From JACZXC01 sp036447375 (GTDB taxonomy: Bacteria > Myxococcota_A > UBA9160 > SMWR01), in contig JAZFUU010000211.1 of assembly GCA_036447375.1 (NCBI GenBank), positions 1-16,800 on the forward strand: a DNA stretch of 16,800 bases. Reading direction: 5' to 3'. The notes under the pieces were generated by a model. The model had not been told where the DNA came from. It worked only from the letters and a program-made list of their open reading frames with translations, and did not search any database. Positions 6,975 through 13,659 of the stretch are shown piece after piece. The number at the start of each line of letters is the position of its first letter. Position 1 is the first letter of the stretch. A program made the translations under genes and the position numbers.

Positions 6975-8447
6975 ATGAAGCCCTCTGCTGCGGCCACGCT
7001 GACGCCGCGTTCCCCGAGGGCGGCGCTGGCCGTTGCCCTGCTCTGCGGCCTCGCCCTGACCGCGTGCGACCGGAGTCCGGACCCCGCCGCCGGCCCTTCG
7101 CGACCTCATGTGGTGGTGGTGGTGATCGACACCCTGCGCGCCGACCACCTGGGCGTCTATGGCTACCCGCGGAACACCTCGCCGAATATCGACGCCCTCG
7201 CCGCACGCGGGGTCGTCTTCCGGCGGGCAACCTCTCCCAGTTCCTGGACGCGCCCCGCCGTCGGCTCCCTCATGACCTCGCTCCACCCCACCGAACACGC
7301 CGCCGTTTCGGCCCAGCACGCCCTCGACCCGAAGGTCGAGATGTTGGCCGAACGCTTCCGCGCAGCCGGTTACCACACCATCGGCGTCTGCGGAAATTTC
7401 GCCCACATCACCGAGCGGGCGGGGTTCGCGCGGGGCTTCGACGACTGGAGCAACCCCAGGATTGTCGTCGATGGCGAGGGCGGAGATGCGATCTGGGCCG
7501 AACGCAGCTGGTGGGGCAAACGCCGCTCCCTGCGCGCGCTCACCGGGTCCGAGCTCAATCGCGAGATCTTCCCGCGGATTCCAGCGGCCGGAAAACGCCC
7601 GGTCTTTTTGTACGTGCACTACATGGATCCGCACTCGGGCTATCTGCCACCCGCGCCCCATCGCGCGCGCTTCCTGCGCGACCCCGAGTTCGACCGCGGG
7701 CAACCCTCGGCGACCTCGGATTGGGTGCGAAATACGGCGGCCGGGAGGGATGAAATCGGCGAGCGCGGTCGCGAGCGGCTTGTGGATCTCTACGATGGCG
7801 AGATCGCCAGCGTGGATGCCGCCTTCGGCGAACTGATGGCCCACCTCGAGGCGCGCGGCTACTCGGGGAACACGGTCTACGCCGTGCTCTCAGACCATGG
7901 GGAGGAATTCGCCGAGCACGGCGGCTGGTTCCACGGATTGACGCTGTACCGGGAATCTCTCGCCGTGCCGCTCGTTCTCTTCGACTCCCGGGCCGACGCG
8001 GTCGGAGCCAGCGTGGACGCTCCGGTCGATCTGTTGGACGTGCCCACGACCCTGATGGCACTTGCCGGCCTGCATCCGGACCCCGGAATGCACGGGCGGG
8101 CCCTCGGGGCGGACGGGACCGAGCCGGCCCCGCGTCCCCTGCTCGCCGAGCTTCACCGCGACCCCCTCTTCGAGGCAGGCGTGCGACCGCGCAGCCACCG
8201 CTGGGCCTTTTCGCGCTGGCCCTGGAAGGTGATCGTGCACCGCGTTCGCGAGGTCGAATTCTTTCGGATGGACCGCGACCCGGGAGAACACGAGGCCCTG
8301 AGTGTGGGGGACGGCGCTCCCAGCGAGCTGTTCCGCGAGGGAAGAGCACTCATCGAGAAAATCGTCGAGCCGCGCCGGACCGACACCTTCGAAGCCCTGG
8401 AACCCGAGGAGCGCGACGCGCTCAAAGCCCTCGGCTATTTCCAGTGA
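6975..8447 (+). CDS. Sulfatase-superfamily lipoprotein without formylglycine motif
   Basis: A 490-residue protein of the sulfatase / alkaline phosphatase superfamily. A lipoprotein signal peptide ends in LTAC with the lipid-modified C31; D32 at position +2 would retain it in the inner membrane under the Lol rule known in E. coli. Metal-site segments are visible: VVIDTLRADHLG with D52, HYMDPHSGY (215-223) and LSDHGEEFAEHGGWFHG with D307, H308 and H320. Where true sulfatases have C/S-x-P-x-R, this protein reads SSWTRPAVGSLMTS, placing T92 at the nucleophile position, so formylglycine conversion is not possible. It may be a phosphotransferase, phosphodiesterase or another hydrolase facing the periplasm. 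ATG 6975 is chosen over 6927 because it begins the signal peptide; no ribosome binding site is seen. It is close behind hspQ and converges on gdh with 13 bases between. Confidence 0.85.
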   Translation: MKPSAAATLTPRSPRAALAVALLCGLALTACDRSPDPAAGPSRPHVVVVVIDTLRADHLGVYGYPRNTSPNIDALAARGVVFRRATSPSSWTRPAVGSLMTSLHPTEHAAVSAQHALDPKVEMLAERFRAAGYHTIGVCGNFAHITERAGFARGFDDWSNPRIVVDGEGGDAIWAERSWWGKRRSLRALTGSELNREIFPRIPAAGKRPVFLYVHYMDPHSGYLPPAPHRARFLRDPEFDRGQPSATSDWVRNTAAGRDEIGERGRERLVDLYDGEIASVDAAFGELMAHLEARGYSGNTVYAVLSDHGEEFAEHGGWFHGLTLYRESLAVPLVLFDSRADAVGASVDAPVDLLDVPTTLMALAGLHPDPGMHGRALGADGTEPAPRPLLAELHRDPLFEAGVRPRSHRWAFSRWPWKVIVHRVREVEFFRMDRDPGEHEALSVGDGAPSELFREGRALIEKIVEPRRTDTFEALEPEERDALKALGYFQ

Positions 8448-8460
8448 CGAGAGAACGGGG

Positions 8461-9768
8461 CTACGGAAACAACCCGCGGCGGCGCTTGGCGTTGGTGATG
8501 CGGCGGATGCCGTGGATGAGCGCGGCGGTGCGGAGGTTCACGCCTCGCTGCTCGGCGATGCTCTCGACGTCGTGATAGGCGCGCTGCATGAGGTCGATCA
8601 AGCGCTTGTTCACCTCATCCTCGCTCCAGAAGAACTGCTGAAGGCCCTGCACCCACTCGAAGTACGAGACCGTCACCCCCCCGGCGTTGGCCAGAATATC
8701 GGGAACGACCATGATCCCGCGGCTGTCGAGGATCGCGTCGGCGTCGAGATCGGTGGGACCATTCGCACCTTCCACGAGCAGACGACACTGAAGAGCCTGC
8801 GCGTTCTGCTTCGTGATCTGGTTCTGGATCGCCGCGGGAATGAGAATGTCGCAGGGCAGCTCGAGAAGCTCGGGGTTCGTGACCTCGTCGGCGTCGGGGT
8901 AACCCGTGAGGAACCGGTTTTCGCGAAGCCACTCGTCCACGTGAGCCAGATTGAGCCCGCTGGGCTTGTGGACGCCTCCCGTCACGTCGGAGATCCCGAT
9001 CACCTTCGCGCCGAGCGTAGAGGCGAGGCGCGCCACGGTTCCGCCCACCTCTCCGTAGCCTTGAACGATCACCGTGGAATCTCCGAGTGAGAGGCCCAGC
9101 CTTTTGCCCGCTTCGATGGTGCACGCGATCACGCCGCGGCCGGTGGCCTCGAGGCGCCCCTCGGAGCCACCGATCTCGATGGGTTTCCCCGTGACGACCC
9201 CGGGCACCGCATGGCCCTTCTGCTGAGAGTAGGTGTCCATGATCCAGGACATGACCTGAGCGTCGGTGCCCAGGTCCGGCGCCGGAATATCCCGATCCGG
9301 TCCGATCACTTCGATGATCTCCGATGTGAAGCGCCGCGTGATGCGCTGTCGCTCGGTGGCAGAAAGCGAGTTCGGATCGATTCGCACACCCCCCTTGGCG
9401 CCTCCGAAAGGCAGGCCCATGATCGAGCACTTCCACGACATCCACATCGCGAGGGCGGTGACCTCCCCCAGGTTCACGTCCTCGTCGTAGCGGATCCCGC
9501 CCTTGGTGGGGCCCATCGTGAGCAGGTGCTGCACCCGGTATCCGAAAACCGTCTCCACGGTTTCGTAGTCGTCGCGGCGGAACGGAAACGAGACCACGTA
9601 CGCTCGCTGGGGGGTTCGCAGCCGCTCCCAGATGTTGGCATCCAGATCCATGACCTCGGCGGTCTGGTCGAGCTGATTCACCGCGAGCTGGTACATCGGC
9701 GTGTCCCACTCGAGCTTCGACTCGGCGCGGATCACACGACCTCCTTCGCGACGATTCTTGGGCATCAT
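8461..9768 (-). CDS. gdhA: Glutamate dehydrogenase, hexameric NAD(P) type
   Basis: A 435-residue Glu/Leu/Phe/Val dehydrogenase, standard length for the hexameric bacterial/archaeal class. The substrate-site segments are MGPTKGGIRYD (K89), SWKCSIMGLPFGGAKGG (K113, catalytic K125) and PAPDLGTDAQVMSW. VSYFEWVQ near the end supplies the serine that in glutamate enzymes contacts the side-chain carboxylate. The Rossmann motif is GYGEVG (237-242), with D261 after the second strand, which favours NAD. It interconverts glutamate and 2-oxoglutarate plus ammonia in the cytoplasm. GGAGGGG lies directly upstream of two consecutive ATGs; spacing suits the second (9765) better. A single-gene unit, convergent with the sulfatase-like gene. 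No link to steroid catabolism is evident. Confidence 0.93.
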   Translation of the reverse strand: MMPKNRREGGRVIRAESKLEWDTPMYQLAVNQLDQTAEVMDLDANIWERLRTPQRAYVVSFPFRRDDYETVETVFGYRVQHLLTMGPTKGGIRYDEDVNLGEVTALAMWMSWKCSIMGLPFGGAKGGVRIDPNSLSATERQRITRRFTSEIIEVIGPDRDIPAPDLGTDAQVMSWIMDTYSQQKGHAVPGVVTGKPIEIGGSEGRLEATGRGVIACTIEAGKRLGLSLGDSTVIVQGYGEVGGTVARLASTLGAKVIGISDVTGGVHKPSGLNLAHVDEWLRENRFLTGYPDADEVTNPELLELPCDILIPAAIQNQITKQNAQALQCRLLVEGANGPTDLDADAILDSRGIMVVPDILANAGGVTVSYFEWVQGLQQFFWSEDEVNKRLIDLMQRAYHDVESIAEQRGVNLRTAALIHGIRRITNAKRRRGLFP

Positions 9769-10016
9769 TCCCCTCCGACCCCCCCTCTGTGTGCCGGCCC
9801 TATCATGGCGTCGACTCGCGCCCGCGACAACCGGGGGCCCGATGCGGTCGATGACATTCTAGGCGGCAGCGCTGGCCAGGCTCACGAGCCGTCGCTCGCG
9901 CATCAGGAGGAATAGCGGAAAGGCGAATGCGAATGCGATGCCATAGCCGTTCCTTTTGGGGTGAAGGGAAGTGGGCGGCAACCGCTGCCTCCCAATGGAA
10001 ACGGTGTTCAGCCGTA
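9769..10016. other. Intergenic region between GT39 gene and gdh
   Basis: This 248-base stretch holds the gdh leader (C7 tract at 9779-9785, G7 on the gdh strand), the first copy of a 28-bp direct repeat (9801-9828), and a possible hairpin at 9966-9993 (GGG..CGG-CAA-CCG..CCC) without a T tract. On the minus strand a 53-codon frame overlaps it (see 9859-10020). A weak gdh promoter can be read on the minus strand, with TTGTCG near 9831-9826 and ATGATA near 9807-9802. Nothing else is recognisable. Confidence 0.35.
9801..9828. repeat. 28-bp direct repeat, copy A
   Basis: TATCATGGCGTCGA then CTC then GCGCCCGCGAC. It matches copy B (10015-10042) at 26 of 28 positions in the same orientation, 214 bases away. 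It lies just upstream of gdh in the likely promoter zone. Confidence 0.75.
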
Positions 10017-10020
10017 TCAT
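9859..10020 (-). other. Possible small membrane-anchored ORF overlapping the GT39 stop
   Basis: ATG 10020-10018 overlaps the TGA of the glycosyltransferase gene (ATGA) and opens 53 codons with one hydrophobic stretch YGIAFAFAFPLFLLM followed by RERR. The ATGA overlap and hydrophobic segment are suggestive of coupling, but there is no family match I know, and the start lies inside direct repeat copy B. It may simply be an open frame in the intergenic DNA. Confidence 0.15.
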
Positions 10021-10042
10021 GGCGTCGAATAGCGCCCGCGAC
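10015..10042. repeat. 28-bp direct repeat, copy B
   Basis: TATCATGGCGTCGA then ATA then GCGCCCGCGAC, overlapping the last codons and stop of the GT39 gene. Copy A is at 9801-9828. On the minus strand both copies end an open frame in GR-x-STP-stop. Confidence 0.75.
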
Positions 10043-11603
10043 CACTGGAGGCACCCAGCTTCTCTGCTGACGTGATCCCGAAGTGTCGCCAACCCAAGAG
10101 AAGTTCTTCGAGCGGTCGTTTCGGGGCGTACGAGAGTCGGAAGGTCCGATCCGTCCGGATGTGAGTGCAGTATTGGCAGCGGAAGTGGCCGATCTCCCGA
10201 GTGCGTCCGAACGACGCTGCGAGGGCATCGGGATGAACGTCGAACGAGAACACGATATCTCGGCCCGCAGCCTCCGCCCGCCAGAAGTAGTAGGCGTTGT
10301 GGGGTGAGACAACCGGCGGGAGTTCGCCATCCCGCCCGTAGTACTCGATCACGGACGCGAATACCCAATGCGACGTGAGGATCGCCGTGCGGTCGCGCTC
10401 CTCGGGCGGCAGCTTCTCCCACGCGCCGATGACTTCCCGCGCGAAACGTTCCCACTCCAGGCGCCCGCTGAGATAGAGCGGCAGGCTCGCGCCGCGGTCG
10501 CCCGTCTCGACCTCGGGCGCTTCACCGATGACTTCGAAGTAGCGCGCGACGGCAGCGGGCGGCAACAAAGGAAGCGACGGAGGAAGCACAAGCACGCCGA
10601 AGCCGAGGAGTAGTGCGACCAGTGTGCCGCGGACGAGCACCCGCAAGCGGGGCTGCCAGCGATCCCATACCAGGGCTCCCGCTGCGAAAGCGATGGGATA
10701 GATCCCGACGATCCGGTCGCCGCGTCGCTGTCCGGAGAGAAGGATTCCGACGAAGAGCACGAGAAATGCGATACCGAGCGGTCGGTAGGGGCGCGCCTCC
10801 TTCGAAAACAGCAGGAAGACAAGCCCTGGAACCCAGAGCAGTAGATTCACGGGATTCATCCCCAGGATCTGAATCTTCAGCGCCAGGCGTACGCTGGCGT
10901 CCAGAATGCCCTCTCCCCGGGTCGAGTAGAACTCGAGTGACGGCCAGCCATTCGCAAAGTTCCAGTAGACATTGGGAGCGGCGATCAGCAGCGCGATCGC
11001 TACCCCGAGCCACAGGGTGCGGCTTCGAAGTTGGCGGCGCATGGGGGTCGCGAGCACTCCGACCGCGAGCGCGACGACGAGCAGGAGGAACGTATGCTTG
11101 TTGAGCAGAGCAAGTCCCGCAATGAGCCCGAACCCAAGCCAGAGTCGCTCGTTGCCTGTACGGATCAGCTCGACCAACAAGAAGCTGGCTCCCGTCCAGG
11201 CGAGAAGCTCGATGCAATTGACCGAATAGAAGCTGAAGAACACCAGATAGACCGGCGTCACGGCCACCGCCAGGGCTGCCAGGAGTTGGCCGAAGGGTCC
11301 GGCGCCGAGGCTTCCCGCCATCCGCCCGGTGAGAATCACGGTACCCGCCGAGCAGAGTGCGGGCACGATTCCGAATCCCAGGTGCCCATCGCCGAACAGC
11401 GCAATGCTTCCAGCCAACACCCACGGCGCCAGGGGCGGATGGTCGACGTAGCCGAGACCCGGGCGAAGAGCTCCGGCCCAGTAGTAGAACTCGTCGTGAA
11501 AGAGCCCATAGGGAGGGATCGAGCCGGTGAGGAGTTGCAAAGCCGCGACGGAGAGGGCGACCCCCACCAGCAGCAGCCAGGTCGTGCGCGCTTCTCGATT
11601 CAC
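10017..11603 (-). CDS. GT39/ArnT-like membrane glycosyltransferase
   Basis: A 528-residue polytopic membrane protein of the dolichyl-phosphate-mannose mannosyltransferase / ArnT superfamily (PMT_2). A first membrane helix is followed by the acidic loop PPYGLFHDEFYYWAGAL with D37 and E38, then GYVDHPPLAPW (51-61), both hallmarks of the periplasmic active-site loop. About ten further hydrophobic segments run to residue 360, followed by a soluble C-terminal domain containing TSHWVFASVIEYYGRDGELPPV. Such enzymes move a sugar from a polyprenyl-phosphate donor to a lipid, glycan or protein outside the membrane; the acceptor is unknown. GTG 11603 is taken as start, without a good ribosome binding site. 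It lies 71 bases after the SDR gene on the same strand and might be read from the same transcript. Its end contains direct repeat copy B. Confidence 0.85.
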   Translation of the reverse strand: MNREARTTWLLLVGVALSVAALQLLTGSIPPYGLFHDEFYYWAGALRPGLGYVDHPPLAPWVLAGSIALFGDGHLGFGIVPALCSAGTVILTGRMAGSLGAGPFGQLLAALAVAVTPVYLVFFSFYSVNCIELLAWTGASFLLVELIRTGNERLWLGFGLIAGLALLNKHTFLLLVVALAVGVLATPMRRQLRSRTLWLGVAIALLIAAPNVYWNFANGWPSLEFYSTRGEGILDASVRLALKIQILGMNPVNLLLWVPGLVFLLFSKEARPYRPLGIAFLVLFVGILLSGQRRGDRIVGIYPIAFAAGALVWDRWQPRLRVLVRGTLVALLLGFGVLVLPPSLPLLPPAAVARYFEVIGEAPEVETGDRGASLPLYLSGRLEWERFAREVIGAWEKLPPEERDRTAILTSHWVFASVIEYYGRDGELPPVVSPHNAYYFWRAEAAGRDIVFSFDVHPDALAASFGRTREIGHFRCQYCTHIRTDRTFRLSYAPKRPLEELLLGWRHFGITSAEKLGASSGRGRYSTP

Positions 11604-11674
11604 ATCGCAGCGAGTCGGCGTTCGACGCCTTCGAGGTCCACGGGCCCTCCGGCAGAGCGGGTGGTTGAGGGAGC

Positions 11675-12454
11675 CTAGTCCGGCTCCGGCTTCGCGACAC
11701 CCAGATACGCCGGCTTCTCACCGCCGCCGTGCATGAGGATGCTGGCGCCGCTCACGTAACTCGCCAGCGAGGAGGCCAGGAAGAGGCACACGTCGCCGAC
11801 GTCGCGGGGTTCGCCCATGCGGCCCAGGGGAACCGTGGCGCCCACCGCCCGGATGCCCTCCTCGTCGCCGTAATGCAGGTGCGACTGCTCCGTGCGGATC
11901 ATTCCCGCCGTCACCGCATTGACCCGCACCTTGGGCGCCCACTCGACCGCCAGCGTCTGGGTGAGACTCAGCAGCCCCGCCTTGGCCGCGCCGTAGGCCG
12001 CGGCGCCGGGCGAGGGCCGCAGCGCGGAGACGCTGGCGATGTTGAGGATGACACCGCCTTCGTCCTGCTTCTGCATCACCGCGTTCGCCTTCTGGGCGAA
12101 GTTCAGCGGCGCAATCAGATTGAGCCTGAGGATGGCCTCGGAAAACCGGGGCGACGCGGTCGCTGCATCCGCGGGGGGCGCACCTCCGGCGTTGTTCACG
12201 AGGACGTCGAGGCGGCCAAAGCGTTCGATCGCGAGGGCGACCACGGTATCGATCTGTTCGAGATCGCGTACATCGGCGGCGGCGAACAGCGCCTTGCGAC
12301 CGTTCCGCTCCGGCAGCGCGTCCGGCTGTTTGCGACCACAGATCACGACCTCGGCTCCGGCATCGAGAAAGCGCTCGGCCACCCCACGCCCGACGCCCCG
12401 GCTGCCGCCGGTCACGATCGCGACCTTTCCGCTCATGTCGAGTTCGGAACTCAT
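11675..12454 (-). CDS. Short-chain dehydrogenase, C/D-ring locus
   Basis: A 259-residue classical SDR. TGGSRGVG at 15-22, ICGR with R41 (favours NADPH), VNNAGG at 86-91, and the catalytic S141, Y154, K158 (YGAAK). The tail TVPLGRMGEPRDVGDVCLFLASSLASYVSG followed by a short GGEKPAYL end is ordinary for the family. In M. tuberculosis the KstR2 block carries two adjacent SDR genes (Rv3548c, Rv3549c) near ipdAB; this gene, downstream of an Rv3548c-like SDR, could be the counterpart of the second, but I cannot confirm this from sequence alone. It is the last steroid-type gene in the minus-strand run and begins three bases beyond a tandem repeat array whose units contain AGGA, a potential ribosome binding element. 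Substrate unknown; probably a hydroxyacyl-CoA or ring-hydroxyl oxidoreduction. Confidence 0.85.
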   Translation of the reverse strand: MSSELDMSGKVAIVTGGSRGVGRGVAERFLDAGAEVVICGRKQPDALPERNGRKALFAAADVRDLEQIDTVVALAIERFGRLDVLVNNAGGAPPADAATASPRFSEAILRLNLIAPLNFAQKANAVMQKQDEGGVILNIASVSALRPSPGAAAYGAAKAGLLSLTQTLAVEWAPKVRVNAVTAGMIRTEQSHLHYGDEEGIRAVGATVPLGRMGEPRDVGDVCLFLASSLASYVSGASILMHGGGEKPAYLGVAKPEPD

Positions 12455-12456
12455 AT

Positions 12457-12530
12457 CCTACCGTCCGATTCCTACGGTCCGATGTCCTACAGCCCGATGT
12501 CCTACAGTCCGATGCCCTACAGTCCGATGT
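12457..12530. repeat. 15-bp tandem repeat, five units, overlapping an ACAD stop codon
   Basis: Units on the plus strand: CCTACCGTCCGATT (12457-12470, 14 bases), CCTACGGTCCGATGT (12471-12485), CCTACAGCCCGATGT (12486-12500), CCTACAGTCCGATGC (12501-12515), CCTACAGTCCGATGT (12516-12530). On the minus strand the unit reads ACATCGGACTGTAGG, i.e. the last codons ATC-GGA-CTG and the TAG stop of the acyl-CoA dehydrogenase. Because 15 is a multiple of three, the 15-base copies repeat an in-frame Ile-Gly-Leu/Pro-stop. Confidence 0.9.
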
Positions 12531-13656
12531 GTCTAGCCACCCGCTCGCGATGGTAGGCGGGATCGCCGAGAAAGACCTCCGTCGAACGAGCTCGCTTGAA
12601 ATAGAGATGGACGTCGTACTCCCACGTGAATCCCACCCCTCCGTGGATCTGAAGGCTCTCGGCGGCGCACTGAAAGTACGCCTCGGAGCAGGTGGCCTTC
12701 GCCAGTGACGCCACCGCGGAGAGATCCTCTCGTCCTTCGGCGGCGACACAGGCGGCGTAGTAGCTCGCCGAACGCGCGGACTCCACCGCCACCATCATGT
12801 CCGCGCAGATGTGTTTGATGGCCTGGAAGGAGCCGATGGGTCGGCCGAATTGAACGCGTTCCTTGGCGTACGCAACCGACAGATCCAGACACTTCTGGGC
12901 GCCCCCCACTTGTTCGGCCGAGAGCGCAATGGCGGCGAGGTCGAGAGTCCGACCCAGGGCGCTCCAGCCCCGACCTTCGGTTCCCATCAGAGCCGAGGCG
13001 GGGACGCGCACGTCGCGCAGGACGATTTCGGCCTGGCGACGGGTCTGATCCATGGTCGGAAGTGCGCGCCGCTCGAGTCCCGGCGCATCGGGAGAGACGA
13101 TGAAAAGGCTCACCCCATCCTCACCGCTGCTGCCCTCCTGACGAGCGGCCACGATCAGCCAATCCGCGCAATGGCCGTCGAGAACGAAACGTTTGGTCCC
13201 GCGCAGCACGAACGCGTCGCCCTCGCGTCGGGCGAGGGCCCGTATCCCCGTCGCTCCCCAGCCGCCGCCGGCCTCGGTCCAGGCCAGTGCGATGCGGCTG
13301 CGGCCCTCGGCCAGCGCCGGCAGAAACTCTCGCTTCTGCTCGTCACTGGCCGCAGCTAGCAGAGCGGTTCCGCCGAGACACACACTCGAGAAGAAAGGCG
13401 CGCACAACAGGGCACTGCCCATCTCTTCCAGCAACGCCACCAGCTCCACCGGGCCCAGGCCCAGGCCGCCGTATTCCTCGGGAATCGTCACGGCGGGCCA
13501 GCCGAGGTCGCTGGCGATGCGCTTCCAGACCTCCGGGTCGTAGCCCAGCTCGCTCTGCATGGCGCGTCGCACCTGTTCGGGGGAGGAGTGCTGGGCGAGA
13601 AACCCGCGAGCGGATGCCCGGAGCTGTTCCTGCTCCTCGGTGAACGCGAAGCGCAT
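12517..13656 (-). CDS. Acyl-CoA dehydrogenase without canonical base, steroid locus
   Basis: A 379-residue acyl-CoA dehydrogenase. N-terminal helical domain with PEEYGGLGLG (59-68), middle beta domain, then VQFGRPIGSFQAIKH (268-282) and LQIHGGVGFTWEYDVHLYFKR (335-355), the FAD/C-terminal signatures. The usual C-terminal base position reads FLGD and helix G reads LDLAAIALSAEQ, so neither site has a clear glutamate. Such subunits occur in the heterotetrameric dehydrogenases of steroid degradation in mycobacteria, where only one subunit carries the base. The gene starts three bases after the upstream SDR stop (operon), and its stop codon lies in the tandem repeat array. Partner could be the partial dehydrogenase at the right edge or an enzyme outside the window. 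Likely acts on a CoA thioester from C/D ring opening; substrate is inferred. Confidence 0.85.
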   Translation of the reverse strand: MRFAFTEEQEQLRASARGFLAQHSSPEQVRRAMQSELGYDPEVWKRIASDLGWPAVTIPEEYGGLGLGPVELVALLEEMGSALLCAPFFSSVCLGGTALLAAASDEQKREFLPALAEGRSRIALAWTEAGGGWGATGIRALARREGDAFVLRGTKRFVLDGHCADWLIVAARQEGSSGEDGVSLFIVSPDAPGLERRALPTMDQTRRQAEIVLRDVRVPASALMGTEGRGWSALGRTLDLAAIALSAEQVGGAQKCLDLSVAYAKERVQFGRPIGSFQAIKHICADMMVAVESARSASYYAACVAAEGREDLSAVASLAKATCSEAYFQCAAESLQIHGGVGFTWEYDVHLYFKRARSTEVFLGDPAYHRERVARHIGL

Positions 13657-13659
13657 GGA

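Noticed and set aside
5456..6997. 513-codon minus-strand frame overlapping hspQ, the intergenic region and the ligase
   Set aside because: It covers hspQ in antisense and the ligase in another frame; the translation shows no domain.
9966..9993. GC hairpin downstream of the GT39 gene as a Rho-independent terminator
   Set aside because: Imperfect stem and no T tract on either strand; not enough to call a terminator.
11617..11629. GGCGT-TCG-ACGCC hairpin between the SDR and GT39 genes
   Set aside because: Only five base pairs with no T tract; such stems occur by chance at this base composition.
10522..11721. 399-codon minus-strand frame overlapping the GT39 gene
   Set aside because: Arg/Ser/Pro-rich shadow frame; the overlapping GT39 frame has membrane helices and the HDEFYYW motif.
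12457..12530. Tandem repeats read as a CRISPR array
   Set aside because: Units are 15 bases with no spacers, and no cas gene is present.
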